A stretch of 64,000 bases of DNA from Gemmobacter sp. (GTDB lineage: Bacteria > Pseudomonadota > Alphaproteobacteria > Rhodobacterales > Rhodobacteraceae), in NCBI RefSeq assembly GCF_034676705.1, contig NZ_JAUCBS010000011.1, forward strand, positions 62,001 through 126,000, given 5' to 3'. Both the position numbers and the translations under genes were made by a program. Positions 45,420-54,982 of the stretch are shown in pieces. Positions within the stretch are counted from its first letter, which is position 1. Every line of letters starts with the position of its first letter. A model generated the notes under the pieces. The model was not told the DNA's origin. It did no database searches and worked only from the letters and a program-made list of their open reading frames with translations.

Positions 45420-45667
45420 CAGCTATGATCCTGGTTGATCTTGCGGTCCGTCACCGTCAGATCCGCGCCAAGGGCTTCGAGCAGGCGAAGATAGACGTCG
45501 AGGCTGACCGAGACGACCCCGGTCTCGATGTCGGAGATGGTTGATTGTGCTGTTCCGGTCACCTCGGCCAGCTGCCTTTGCGTAATCCCGCGTGCGCGCC
45601 GGACCGCCCGCAGCGCAGTGGCCGCTTGTCGCAGGCTTCGGATGGACTGTGTTGCCAAGGGTTCCAT
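45419..45667 (-). CDS. hipB: HipB-type HTH antitoxin (module 2)
   Basis: 82 aa Cro/C1-type helix-turn-helix (RGITQRQLAEVTGTAQSTI, then SDIETG), matching HipB in length. The C-terminal VTDRKINQDHS is the short HipB tail. It should bind the pair of palindromes just upstream. Confidence 0.92.
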   Translation of the reverse strand: MEPLATQSIRSLRQAATALRAVRRARGITQRQLAEVTGTAQSTISDIETGVVSVSLDVYLRLLEALGADLTVTDRKINQDHS

Positions 45668-45702
45668 GACGCATGATAGTCCATCGGCGATAATTTTGCA
45701 AT

Positions 45703-45745
45703 ATAGTTCATGAGCTATTTTCTGGCTTTATAGCTTATGAACTAT
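45703..45745. promoter_or_regulatory. Two operator-like palindromes between hipBA and the helicase gene
   Basis: ATAGTTCATGAGCTAT (45703-45718) and ATAGCTTATGAACTAT (45730-45745) are near-palindromes of the same sequence, 27 bp centre to centre, in an AT-rich stretch. They are the likely HipB sites and may overlap promoters facing both hipB and the helicase gene at 45857. Confidence 0.7.
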
Positions 45746-45856
45746 TCTGTGACATTATAGCCTCGAGACGATCATGAGGCACAGGAGCCCTAGCCGCCAG
45801 ACGATCGTACCTGGACAGCGGCGGCGAAAACCCTAGCCTGGCCGGCAGCTTGAGGG

Positions 45857-48733
45857 GTGCCGGTGCCGGACGTAATGCCAGACTGTCCGATCTGTCAGGG
45901 ACATGCCGACGGGCTTTGCGCGCCGCGGCATGTGGCGGGGTGGGCGGAGCTGACCGCCTCGGAACAGTTCGCCCTGCTCGCGCAGCTGGGCGAGGCGCTT
46001 GGCCGGGGGGCGGGTGGGTTCCGGCTGGTGGTGGATCATGGGCACCTTCGGCTGTGCCTTGAGGCGCCCCCGGCCCCGCACGCAGTCAGGCTGACGACCG
46101 GGGCAGAAGACCCGCTGCTGCCCCTGCTGGCACAAGGGATTGATGCGGCCGACAGGGTCGATCTTGCCGTCGCCTTTGCGATGGACTCGGGCGTGCAGCT
46201 GATCGCGCCGTGGTTTCGTGACCTGCTGGAACGCGGCGGACAGCTGCGGATCGTCGTTGGCGACTATATGGATGTCACCGAACCTGCGGCGCTGTCCCGG
46301 CTACTGGATCTGGGCGAGGCGCAGGTGCGGGTGTTCGAGACGGGCAGGGGCAGCTTTCACCCCAAGGCCTGGCTGTTTCGTGCCGCCAACCGGCAGGGCG
46401 CGGCGATTGTCGGCAGCTCCAACCTGTCAAAGACTGCCTTGACCAGCGGCGTCGAATGGAACCTGCACAGCGAGACCGCGACCGATGCGGTCGCGGCGGC
46501 CTTTGACCGGCTTTGGGCACATCCGCAGACCCGTGCATTGACGGCTGACTGGATCGCCGCCTATGCCGCCCGACGGCGCGCAGCGCCGCTGACCGACCTT
46601 GCCCAACGGATCGTGTCGGATGAACCGGCCGCACCACCGCCCGCGCCTCATGGCATTCAGCAGGCGGCCCTGACGGCATTGGCCGCCACGCGGCGGGCCG
46701 GCCACCGTGCAGGTCTGGTAGTGCTGGCGACCGGCCTTGGCAAGACATGGCTGGCCGCATTCGACAGCCGCCCCTTTGCCCGCGTCCTCTTCGTCGCCCA
46801 CCGCGAGGAGATCCTGACACAGGCGATGGCATCCTTCCGCCGCATCCGGCCCGAAGCGCGGTTCGGCCGCTTCGATGGTGCGGAAAAGGATGAAGGGGCC
46901 GAGATCCTGTTCGCCTCGATCCAGACCATCGGGCGTGTTGGCCACCTGCGCCGGTTCGCACCCGATGCATTCGACTATATCGTGGTGGACGAGTTCCACC
47001 ACGCCTCGGCTAACAGCTATCGGGGGTTGCTGGATCATTTCACCCCGCGCTTCCTGCTGGGGTTGACCGCCACGCCGGACCGGTCTGACGGCGCCGATCT
47101 GCTGGCGCTGTGCGGCGACAATCTGGTCTATCGCTGTGATCTGTTCGACGGGATCGAGGCAGGCTTGCTGGCGCCCTTCACCTATCTTGGGGTTCCGGAC
47201 GAGGTGGACTATGCCCAGATCCCGTGGCGATCGAACCAGTTCGACCCCACCGCGCTGGAGGCCGCGCTGGCGACCGAGGCGCGGGCTGCGAATGCGCTGG
47301 ATCAGTTTCATCGCCATCGCAGCGGGCCCGCCATCGGATTCTGCTGTTCGGTCCGCCATGCCGAATTCATGGCCGGCTATTTCCGCGATCACGGCCTGCG
47401 CGCCGTTGCCGTGCATTCCGGCGCGGGCTCTGCGCCGCGCACAACCTCGCTGGCGCAGTTGGGCCGGGGCGAAATCGACATTCTGTTCGCGGTCGACATG
47501 TTCAACGAAGGGGTGGACGTCCCGAACATCGGCACGGTGATGATGCTGCGCCCCACCGACAGCGTGATCCTCTGGCTACAGCAGCTTGGCCGCGGTCTGC
47601 GCCGGGTCGAAGGCAAGGTGCTGAAGGTGATCGACTATATCGGCAACCACCGGATCTTTCTGACCAAGCTGCGCGCGCTGCTGGCGGCGGGGCCGGGCGA
47701 CCGGTCGCTGTCGCAAAAGCTGGATCTGGTGATCGACGGGGCGTTCCCGCTGCCACCCGGATGCAGCGTCACCTATGATCTCGCGGTTGTCGAGATCCTG
47801 CGCGACCTGCTGCGCCCCAAATCCGGTATCGAAGAGATGGAGGCCCAGTACCGCGACTTCCGCCTGCGCCATGGTGTGCGGCCAACGGCGACCGAGATCG
47901 CGGCGATGGGCTTTGATCCGGCGAAAAGCGGGCACGGCGGCTGGTTCGATTTTGTGCGCGACATGGGCGATGCGGTGGATGCCCGCGCGTTCACCTCGGT
48001 GGGAGACCTGCTGCGCCAGATTGAGCGGGATCGTGCACTGACGCCCGAGGCGATCCAGGCTTTGCAAGGCCTGCGAGATCGGCGCGGGGCCACGCCCGAG
48101 GGTTTGGCCTACTGGGCGTTCAACCCGCTTTTGCGCGCAGAAGGCGAGCGGCTGCACCTGACACGCCCCGACCCGGATGGTCAGGCGGCGGCGATGGTCG
48201 GCGAGATTGCCGATTGGCGGGCGGCATCGCAGACGAACGAAGCAGCCGAGGCGCCAGCCGTCTACACCGGCGCCGGCCCGCAACTGTGGCGCGAATACCG
48301 GCGCGAGGACATTCCGCCAATGTTCGGCACGACCTTCAGCCCTGGCAACTGGAACTCTGGCATTGTCCGGCTCGATACCGACCTGATCCTGCTGACCACG
48401 TTGAAGAAAGACGGCCTGGCGACCGGCAACCATTACGAGGATCACTTCATCGGCCCGGACCTGATGCAGTGGCAAAGCCAGACCCAGACCCGCCGCGACA
48501 GCCAGATCGGCCGCATGATCGCCGGCAGCGCGCCCGACGCCCGCGTCCACCTGTTCGTCCGCAACGGCAAACTGCGCAACGGAAAGGCCGCGCCGTTCCT
48601 CTACTGCGGCCAACCGACCTTTGCCGGCTGGGAGGGCGATCGCCCGATCACCGTGACCTGGCGGCTGCCCCAGCCGGTTCCAGCACACCTGCGACCCGGC
48701 CTGGGGATTGCGGCAACGCAAGATCGGTCCTAA
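45857..48733 (+). CDS. PLD-nuclease/SF2 helicase/DUF3427 protein
   Basis: 958 aa; start ambiguous between GTG 45857 or 45863 (after GAGGGG) and ATG 45875. A short Cys-containing head (CPICQGHADGLC) precedes a phospholipase D-type nuclease domain at about 90-220 with the HKD-like motif FHPKAWLFRAANR and GSSNLSKTAL. The SF2 helicase follows: Q-region GIQQAAL, Walker A ATGLGKTWLAAF, DEFH box VVDEFHHAS, TATPDRSDG, and motif VI QLGRGLRR. The C-terminal third matches DUF3427 (GTTFSPGNWNSGIVRLDTD). Family members are restriction- or repair-like DNA-processing enzymes, often in defence islands. It is 190 bp from hipB and divergent. The defence role is inference. Confidence 0.85.
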   Translation: MPVPDVMPDCPICQGHADGLCAPRHVAGWAELTASEQFALLAQLGEALGRGAGGFRLVVDHGHLRLCLEAPPAPHAVRLTTGAEDPLLPLLAQGIDAADRVDLAVAFAMDSGVQLIAPWFRDLLERGGQLRIVVGDYMDVTEPAALSRLLDLGEAQVRVFETGRGSFHPKAWLFRAANRQGAAIVGSSNLSKTALTSGVEWNLHSETATDAVAAAFDRLWAHPQTRALTADWIAAYAARRRAAPLTDLAQRIVSDEPAAPPPAPHGIQQAALTALAATRRAGHRAGLVVLATGLGKTWLAAFDSRPFARVLFVAHREEILTQAMASFRRIRPEARFGRFDGAEKDEGAEILFASIQTIGRVGHLRRFAPDAFDYIVVDEFHHASANSYRGLLDHFTPRFLLGLTATPDRSDGADLLALCGDNLVYRCDLFDGIEAGLLAPFTYLGVPDEVDYAQIPWRSNQFDPTALEAALATEARAANALDQFHRHRSGPAIGFCCSVRHAEFMAGYFRDHGLRAVAVHSGAGSAPRTTSLAQLGRGEIDILFAVDMFNEGVDVPNIGTVMMLRPTDSVILWLQQLGRGLRRVEGKVLKVIDYIGNHRIFLTKLRALLAAGPGDRSLSQKLDLVIDGAFPLPPGCSVTYDLAVVEILRDLLRPKSGIEEMEAQYRDFRLRHGVRPTATEIAAMGFDPAKSGHGGWFDFVRDMGDAVDARAFTSVGDLLRQIERDRALTPEAIQALQGLRDRRGATPEGLAYWAFNPLLRAEGERLHLTRPDPDGQAAAMVGEIADWRAASQTNEAAEAPAVYTGAGPQLWREYRREDIPPMFGTTFSPGNWNSGIVRLDTDLILLTTLKKDGLATGNHYEDHFIGPDLMQWQSQTQTRRDSQIGRMIAGSAPDARVHLFVRNGKLRNGKAAPFLYCGQPTFAGWEGDRPITVTWRLPQPVPAHLRPGLGIAATQDRS

Positions 48734-48749
48734 TCTTCCGCCATCGCTC

Positions 48750-49205
48750 TCAGGAGCCGGATCTGCCGGATACCAGCACGCTCAGCTGTGCCGAATAAAC
48801 CCTCTGGCCATGCTGGTTCAGGGTTTCCATCGCGAGGCTCACCGTGCCCTGACCGGGCTTCGAGGTGGGGCGGGTCTGTATGACCTTTGCGCGAACGCGC
48901 AACGTGTCACCCGGGAAAACCGGCTTGTGAAAGCGCAGTTCGTCCAGACCCAGCCCGGCTATGGCCGTGCCGTTCAGGATCCCCAGATCGAACAGCAACC
49001 GCGAGGTCAGTGCGACGGTATGAATGCCGCTTGCGATGATGCCGCCGAATACGGTTTTCGCTGCGGCCGCGTCGTCCAGATGAAAGGGTTGCGGATCCCA
49101 GTCCTGCGCAAAGGCAATGATCTCGTCGCGGCTGGGTGTGTGGCTGGCGGACTCAAAGGTCTGGCCTTCCTGGAACTCCTCGAACCACAGGGCAGGGCCG
49201 GTCAT
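48750..49205 (-). CDS. MaoC-like (R)-enoyl-CoA hydratase
   Basis: 151 aa from the ATG at 49205, which overlaps the acyl-CoA dehydrogenase stop as ATGA; a longer open frame to 49463 is antisense-type sequence inside that gene. Single hot-dog domain. The hydratase motif is DWDPQPFHLDDAAA with catalytic Asp and His, followed by FGGIIASGIHTVALTSRLL. It adds water to a 2-enoyl-CoA, acting after the dehydrogenase encoded just upstream. Last gene of the leftward operon. Confidence 0.9.
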   Translation of the reverse strand: MTGPALWFEEFQEGQTFESASHTPSRDEIIAFAQDWDPQPFHLDDAAAAKTVFGGIIASGIHTVALTSRLLFDLGILNGTAIAGLGLDELRFHKPVFPGDTLRVRAKVIQTRPTSKPGQGTVSLAMETLNQHGQRVYSAQLSVLVSGRSGS

Positions 49206-50356
49206 GCCGGGCATCCCATGTGACGCGCCAGGATGATCTGCTGGATCTCTGTCGTGCCTTCGCCGATTTCCAGCACCTGCGCCTCGCGGAACAGGCGGTT
49301 GGCGGGGGTATCGGTCATGTAGCCGGATCCGCCATGGATCAGCATGGCATCGCGGGCAATGGACGCGGCAAGCCGGCTGGTGACCAGCTTGGCCATCGAG
49401 GCCGCGGCCTGACACTCGCGTCCCGTCGCGTGCAGCCAGGCTGCATGGTGGGTCATATGGCACATGGCGTCATGGTGGGCGGCCATGTCGGCCAGTTTCG
49501 CCTGGGTCAGCTGGAACGCGGCGATCGGCTTGCCGAACTGCTGCCGCTGCAAGGCGTAGTCCAGCGACAGGTCGCGGCAGGCCCGCGCCAATCCGCAGGC
49601 CAGCGCCGCCAACCCGATCCGCCCCAGCGTCAGGCTGCGCAAGGCGGCGGAAAACGCGCCGCCCTCGGGGCCAAGCTGCTGGTCGGCGCGCAGGCGCACA
49701 TCGGCCAGGGCCAGTTCGCGGGTATGCAGACCGTGCCAGGCCATCTTGGGCAAGGGCGGGCCCCAGCTGAACCCCGGCGTATCGCGCGGCACATGAAAGG
49801 CGGTGATCGCCGGGCGGCCGCCGGGCCGCTGGCCCGTTACGGCGAACACCACGGTGCCATCGCTGATGTCGCTGCCGGTGTTGGTGATGAAGGTCTTGGT
49901 GCCGTTCAGCCGCCAGCCGCCATCGGGCTGCCGGTCCGCCCGGGTGCGGATCGCCGCCGCATCGGACCCGGCGCCAGGTTCGGTCAGCGCAAAGGCCGGC
50001 GTCTTGCGCCCTGCCGCAAGGTCGGGCAACAGCGCGGCCTGCTGCTCGGGCGTGCCCAGATCGGCGATCAGCAGCGATACCAGCGAGTGGATCTGCCAGA
50101 TCTGGGTAAAGGTCTGGCTGGTCGCCGCCAGTTCCTCGACGCACAGCAGATAGCTCAGGCTGTCCAGCCCGCTGCCGCCATGCGCCTCGGGGATCATGGC
50201 GCCGGCCATGCCCAGATCGGACCAGGCTGCCCATGCCTTGATCGGGAAGCGGTTGTCGCGCTCCATCTCGGCCTGGGCGGGGGCAACATGATCGCGGGCA
50301 AACCCCGCCACCATCCGGACCAGCGCCTGCTGGTCCGGGGTCAGGTCAAAGTCCAT
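49202..50356 (-). CDS. Acyl-CoA dehydrogenase
   Basis: 384 aa, normal length. FAD-binding segments FALTEPGAGSDAAAI and TFITNTGSD in the middle; the C-terminal part has QQFGKPIAAFQLTQAKLA and EAQVLEIGEGTTEIQQ, the latter in the position of the catalytic loop. It oxidises an acyl-CoA to the 2-enoyl-CoA used by the MaoC hydratase. It lies 15 bp after dctM. Confidence 0.92.
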   Translation of the reverse strand: MDFDLTPDQQALVRMVAGFARDHVAPAQAEMERDNRFPIKAWAAWSDLGMAGAMIPEAHGGSGLDSLSYLLCVEELAATSQTFTQIWQIHSLVSLLIADLGTPEQQAALLPDLAAGRKTPAFALTEPGAGSDAAAIRTRADRQPDGGWRLNGTKTFITNTGSDISDGTVVFAVTGQRPGGRPAITAFHVPRDTPGFSWGPPLPKMAWHGLHTRELALADVRLRADQQLGPEGGAFSAALRSLTLGRIGLAALACGLARACRDLSLDYALQRQQFGKPIAAFQLTQAKLADMAAHHDAMCHMTHHAAWLHATGRECQAAASMAKLVTSRLAASIARDAMLIHGGSGYMTDTPANRLFREAQVLEIGEGTTEIQQIILARHMGCPA

Positions 50357-50371
50357 CGGAACGTCCCTTCG

Positions 50372-51679
50372 CTACATCATCGTGCCGGGCAGGTAGGTGC
50401 TGATCGCCGGAAAGCTCAGCAGCAGCCCCAGCACCACCAGTTCGGCCGCGACAAAGGGCAGCACGCCCACGAACGCCTCGCGCGAGGTGACCCGCCCGCC
50501 CGAGGCAGAGATGACGGCGAACAGGTTGATCCCGATGGGCGGCGTGATCGCGGCAATTTCCACCAGCTTGACCACGATGATCCCGAACCAGATCGGATCC
50601 ACCCCCAGCGACCGCGCCGTCGGATACAGGAAGGGCAGCGTGATCACCATCATCGACACCGGGTCGATGAACATGCCCATGACGAAATAGATCACGATGA
50701 CGGCGGCGATGAAGGTCCAGTAGCCGATGCCGCTGGTGGCGATTATGTCGGTCAGGCCGATCACTGCGCCCGAAACCAGCAGAAGCCGCGAAAACAGCAT
50801 GCCCGCCAGGATGATCACGAACAGCGCGGCCGAGATGATCACCGCCTGCCGCACCGAAACGCCCAGCATGGCCAGTGTCATGCGCCGCTTCAGTACCGCA
50901 ATCAGCAGCGCCCCCGCCACCCCGATAGTGCCCGCCGCTGAAGGCGAGACAGTGCCGGTGTAGATGCCGCCGAAGATGATCGCCGCCAGCATCATCGCGG
51001 GCCAGATCTCGACCAGCCCGGCGGTCTTTTCGCGCAAGGTAAAGGTCTCGACCTTCGCGGGCATCAGGTCGCGGCGCATCAGTGCGCTGATCCAGACCGT
51101 CAGCATCAGCATGGCTGCGGTCAGGAAACCGGGCAGAATGCCCGCGACCAGGATCTTGCCGATGGAAACGTCGGTCAGGATGCCATACAGCACCATGGTC
51201 AGCGATGGCGGGATCATCGCGGCCAGTGTGCCCGATGCCGCGATGCAGCCGACGCCAAAGGCACGGTTCAGCCCCAGACGCTCGATTTCCGGCAAGGCGA
51301 CGCGGGTGAAGACCGCCGCATTCACCACGGTGGACCCCGAAATCGCCGCGAACCCGGCCGAGGCCAGCACGGTGGCATTATAGACCCCGCCGCGCAACGC
51401 GCCGATCCAGCGGTAGCAGGCCATATACAGATCGCTGATGATGCGCGAGGATCCGGCGATCTCTCCCATCAGGACGAACATGGGAACGACGGCAAAGGCA
51501 TAGTTGCTGGAGGCGGCAAAGATCAGCGACTTGACCTGCGCCAGCATGAAGCGTTCGCCCATGACCGCCACCATGCCGACGATGGCAACGCTAAAGATCG
51601 ACAACGCAACCGGAACGCCGATGAACACCAGCACCAGCAGCACGACAAGACACAGGATGGCAAAAAGCAGCGGGTCCAT
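50372..51679 (-). CDS. dctM: TRAP transporter large permease DctM
   Basis: 435 aa, about twelve membrane segments. Motifs LMGEIAGSSRIISDLY, SGSTVVNAAVFTRVALPEI and AASGTLAAMIPPSL are typical of DctM. It carries the organic acid across the inner membrane using the sodium gradient. Shares one base with dctQ (TAATG). Confidence 0.93.
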   Translation of the reverse strand: MDPLLFAILCLVVLLVLVFIGVPVALSIFSVAIVGMVAVMGERFMLAQVKSLIFAASSNYAFAVVPMFVLMGEIAGSSRIISDLYMACYRWIGALRGGVYNATVLASAGFAAISGSTVVNAAVFTRVALPEIERLGLNRAFGVGCIAASGTLAAMIPPSLTMVLYGILTDVSIGKILVAGILPGFLTAAMLMLTVWISALMRRDLMPAKVETFTLREKTAGLVEIWPAMMLAAIIFGGIYTGTVSPSAAGTIGVAGALLIAVLKRRMTLAMLGVSVRQAVIISAALFVIILAGMLFSRLLLVSGAVIGLTDIIATSGIGYWTFIAAVIVIYFVMGMFIDPVSMMVITLPFLYPTARSLGVDPIWFGIIVVKLVEIAAITPPIGINLFAVISASGGRVTSREAFVGVLPFVAAELVVLGLLLSFPAISTYLPGTMM

Positions 51680-52209
51680 TACAGCCCTCTCTTGCGGCGG
51701 ATTTCATGCCACAGCACGATAGGCGCGGTCAGCGCCGCAGCGGCCATGCCGACCACCAGCAGCAGCTTGACCGGATAGACCGGCAGCCGCACCACGCCAT
51801 CGGTTTCCTGGCCCACCCGCCAGCTTTGGACAAAGGCGTCCCAGCCGGTCCAGGCGATGATGCCGTAAACCATCAGCACCGCCGCCAGCGTCAGCGCCAG
51901 CCGCAGCATGTGCAGCACGCTGCCCGGCTGCGGCACGAACAGATCCAGCGTGATATGCGCGGCCTTCAGCACGATCCAGGGCTGGGTCATGCAGACGATG
52001 ATCACCAGCGACAGTTCCGTCACCTCGACCACGCCGGGCAGGGGGCGGCCGCGCAGCAGGGTGGACAGCGCATCGGCGGTGCCCAGCAGGGCGACGACAA
52101 CCGCCGCCGCCGCTGCGAACCACACAAGGATAGAGGCGAGCCGCACCGCCGGGCCATCGGACCCGGGGTCTTGCGCGGCATCGGGGGCAGGGGGGGAATG
52201 CAGTTCCAC
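51679..52209 (-). CDS. dctQ: TRAP transporter small permease DctQ
   Basis: 176 aa from a GTG at 52209 (VELHSPPAPDAAQD), 7 bp after the dctP stop; the same frame is open further but overlaps dctP. Four hydrophobic segments: ILVWFAAAAAVVVALLGTA, TELSLVIIVCMTQPWIVL, LALTLAAVLMVYGIIAWTG and PVKLLLVVGMAAAALTAPI. The DctQ motif around HITLDLF is present. Confidence 0.88.
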   Translation of the reverse strand: MELHSPPAPDAAQDPGSDGPAVRLASILVWFAAAAAVVVALLGTADALSTLLRGRPLPGVVEVTELSLVIIVCMTQPWIVLKAAHITLDLFVPQPGSVLHMLRLALTLAAVLMVYGIIAWTGWDAFVQSWRVGQETDGVVRLPVYPVKLLLVVGMAAAALTAPIVLWHEIRRKRGL

Positions 52210-52216
52210 GCCCGGC

Positions 52217-53239
52217 TCACTTCTTCTCGGCCACGATGGCGGCGCGCACCGCATCGGCCACTTCGGCCGCGACGGTCGCATCCATGCCTTTGGCGATCTG
52301 GGTGTCTTTCCACAGGGCAACCATGTCGGGCACCTTGGCATAAACGGCATCGGGGTCGGCAAACGGGGTAAAGGTGACGCCGGCCGCGATGGCAGCATCC
52401 AGCGCGGCCTTGTCATCGGCGACCAGCATGGCGATTTCGGTTTCCATCGCCCGGGCCGACGCCGCATCGACCGCCGCGCGCAGATCATCGCCCCAGCCGC
52501 CGTCCTTGTAGTTTTCCCACGACGTATAGAACACCGGGCCCGACGAGGCGCCAAGGTTCAGGTCGGTCCAGAACCGGGCCACCTCGTGCAGGCGGAACGC
52601 CCCCGCGGTGGCATAGCTGACCGGCACGCAATCGACCGTGCCGCGTTGCAGCCCCTCGTACATGTCGGCGGTGGACATGGTGACGGGCACCGCGCCAAGC
52701 GCCTGCAAGGCGACCGGCAGATAGGCCCCGAACGACCGCACCCGCAGCGCGTTGAGATCGGCGGTGGACGCCACCTTGCGCGTGCACATCAACCGCGAGG
52801 CGGTCAGCCCGTGTTGCAGGATCGGGAACACGCCCATACGTTCATATTCCGCCAGAAAATGCGGGTTCGTGCGCGACAGCTCGTCCTGCAACCGCATGGC
52901 TGTCGCAGCCTCGGCGAACAGGAAGGGGGTTCCGTTCGTCAGGCCCGCCACCGGCATTTCGGCGGCGTAATAGGCGGGGGCCGACACGCCATAGGAAATC
53001 GCGCCGTCGCGGATCAGGTGGACGATCTCGTTCCCGGCGCCCAGCGAGCCGCTCCAGAAGAACTTGAACGCCAGCGCGCCGCCGGTGCTGTCGGTGATGT
53101 CCTTGCCGAACGCCTGATCAATGCGCCCCTGCGCCCCGCTTTCGGGGAAAGGATGGGCCACCTGCACCGTTTCGGCACTGGCCGCCAACGGCGACAGGGC
53201 GATCAGCGCGCCGGCAAGCGGGCTTAGCATGCGGTTCAT
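52217..53239 (-). CDS. dctP: TRAP transporter substrate-binding protein DctP
   Basis: 340 aa from the ATG at 53239 with GAGGAG upstream; the frame is open to 53362 but that part is not coding-like. Signal peptide ALIALSPLAASA-ETV. DctP features: AGNEIVHLIRDGAISYGV, LRVRSFGAYLPVALQALGA (the Arg that grips the carboxylate), and MYEGLQRGTVDCVPVSY. It binds an organic acid in the periplasm. The exact ligand is unknown; CoA enzymes in the operon point to a monocarboxylic acid. Confidence 0.92.
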   Translation of the reverse strand: MNRMLSPLAGALIALSPLAASAETVQVAHPFPESGAQGRIDQAFGKDITDSTGGALAFKFFWSGSLGAGNEIVHLIRDGAISYGVSAPAYYAAEMPVAGLTNGTPFLFAEAATAMRLQDELSRTNPHFLAEYERMGVFPILQHGLTASRLMCTRKVASTADLNALRVRSFGAYLPVALQALGAVPVTMSTADMYEGLQRGTVDCVPVSYATAGAFRLHEVARFWTDLNLGASSGPVFYTSWENYKDGGWGDDLRAAVDAASARAMETEIAMLVADDKAALDAAIAAGVTFTPFADPDAVYAKVPDMVALWKDTQIAKGMDATVAAEVADAVRAAIVAEKK

Positions 53240-53403
53240 GTCGGGGTCTCCTCCTCTGCTGCCGCCATGCGGCAGGATGTGTCTCGGGGGTGGCCGGTCT
53301 TGGCGCCGGCATCCCCCCTCTCCCTTGTCCAACCCTAGGATTGCCCCGGGCCGGGTGTCCATGCGCGCGGCCGTATACCGTTCATGCGCGCAGGTTATCG
53401 GTG

Positions 53404-54981
53404 TCAGGCGAACAGCTCTGGCAGGCGCTGGCGATGCAGCTTGCCGGTTGCGGTCAGCGGCACCTGTGCGGCGCTGACAAATCGCATGCGGCGCGGCCGC
53501 TTGTAGGCCGCCAGGCGGGCACGGCAGAATTCGGCCACCTCGTCCTCGGTCAGGGCGCAGCCGGGGCGCAGCACCAGAACGGCTGCCACGATCTCTCCCT
53601 GCACCGGGTCGGGCAGGCCGGTGACATAGGCATCTTCCAGCGCAGGCAGGGTCAGCAACACCTCCTCGACCTCGGCAGGCGCCACGTTGATGCCGCCGGT
53701 CTTGAGCATTTCCTTGAACCGCCCCTTGAAGGACAGATAGCCTTGGTCATCCAGAAACCCCAGGTCGCCGGTGCAGAACCAGCCGTCGTCATCATAGGCG
53801 GCCGCCGTCGCCTGCGGGTTCTTGTAATAACCCGCCATCAGCCGCCCCTTCAGCCGGATCTCTCCCAGCTCGCCCGGGGGCAGGCTGCGCCCGGTGTCGG
53901 GATCGGCAATCCGCACCTGCCATCCATCCATTGCCCGGCCTTCGGTGGTGCAGCGTTTGTCCAGCGGATCGGATCCGTCATTGACGTTGCAGAAGCCGTG
54001 CGTCTCGGTCAGGCCATAGCAGCGCACGCCTTCGGGCATCGCGGTGGTGATGATCTCGCGGCTGGTATCGGGGGTGCCAATGGGCGTGCCCTTGCGCATG
54101 CTGCTCAGGTCATGGTCGGAAGCGCGCGGATGCTTGAAGATGGCGTGGATGATGTTCGGCGTGCCTGCAAGAACCGTGCAGCGGTGACGCGCGATCAGGT
54201 CCAGCCCCTCGTCGGCGTTGAACTGGTGTTGCAGCACGATATGCGCGCCATGCTGCCATGGCCCCAGCAACATGTTCATGCAGCCCATGCCCCAGAACAG
54301 CGACAGCGGCATGTAGACCACATCCTCGGGGCCAAAATGCATGCGCCGACCGATTTCCCAGGTGTTTTCCAGCAGATGCCCGTGCATCAGCAACACCCCC
54401 TTGGGCCGCGCGGTCGAGCCCGAAGTGTAGAGCTGATAGGCAATGTCGCCCGGCTGCACCTGGTCCAGTTCGGCCAGCACCTCGGCCTCGGTCACCGCGT
54501 CGCCAGCGGCCAGAAACGCCTCCCACCCCAGGGCACCGTCCATCGGGGTGCCGCCCAGTTGCACCAGATGGCGCAGGCGGGGAAAGGCGCGGTCCAGCGG
54601 CTTCAGCCGGTCCAGCATGGCAACATAATCGGTGCGCAGGATGCGGTCGTTGAACAGCAGGACCGAGATATCGGCATGTTCGACGACATAGGACAGCTCA
54701 CTGTCAGTATACCACGAGTTCAGCGCAACCATCGTGCCGCCCAGATACTGAATGGCGAAATTCGCCACGATCCATTCGGTGGAATTGCCCAGCAGCAGCC
54801 CCGCTCGATCACCGGGCCGCACACCAAGCGCACGTAGGCCGCGCGCGACGGCCAGCGTCTGGGCACGGATCGCCGCGAAACTGTGGGTCTGGCCGCCATA
54901 GGTCAGCGCCGGGGCCGCGGGCCTGTCCAGCGCGCGGGCCTCGATCAGGGCGCCAAGGGTGCGGATTGCTGGAATGGTCAT
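53404..54981 (-). CDS. Acyl-CoA ligase (AMP-dependent synthetase)
   Basis: 525 aa ANL-family enzyme. P-loop-like YTSGSTARPKGVLLMHG, A5 YGLTETHGFC, A7 WFCTGDLGFLDDQGYLSF, A8 GRFKEMLKTGGINVAP, and the C-terminal catalytic Lys in TATGKLHRQRL. It activates the imported acid to its CoA thioester using ATP. One base separates it from the fusion gene upstream. Confidence 0.93.
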   Translation of the reverse strand: MTIPAIRTLGALIEARALDRPAAPALTYGGQTHSFAAIRAQTLAVARGLRALGVRPGDRAGLLLGNSTEWIVANFAIQYLGGTMVALNSWYTDSELSYVVEHADISVLLFNDRILRTDYVAMLDRLKPLDRAFPRLRHLVQLGGTPMDGALGWEAFLAAGDAVTEAEVLAELDQVQPGDIAYQLYTSGSTARPKGVLLMHGHLLENTWEIGRRMHFGPEDVVYMPLSLFWGMGCMNMLLGPWQHGAHIVLQHQFNADEGLDLIARHRCTVLAGTPNIIHAIFKHPRASDHDLSSMRKGTPIGTPDTSREIITTAMPEGVRCYGLTETHGFCNVNDGSDPLDKRCTTEGRAMDGWQVRIADPDTGRSLPPGELGEIRLKGRLMAGYYKNPQATAAAYDDDGWFCTGDLGFLDDQGYLSFKGRFKEMLKTGGINVAPAEVEEVLLTLPALEDAYVTGLPDPVQGEIVAAVLVLRPGCALTEDEVAEFCRARLAAYKRPRRMRFVSAAQVPLTATGKLHRQRLPELFA

Positions 54982-54982
54982 G

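Noticed and set aside
49136..50941. 601-codon open frame on the plus strand
   Set aside because: Antisense to acyl-CoA dehydrogenase and dctM; composition typical of a shadow frame.
53290..54837. 515-codon open frame opposite the acyl-CoA ligase
   Set aside because: Shadow of a gene with complete ANL motifs.
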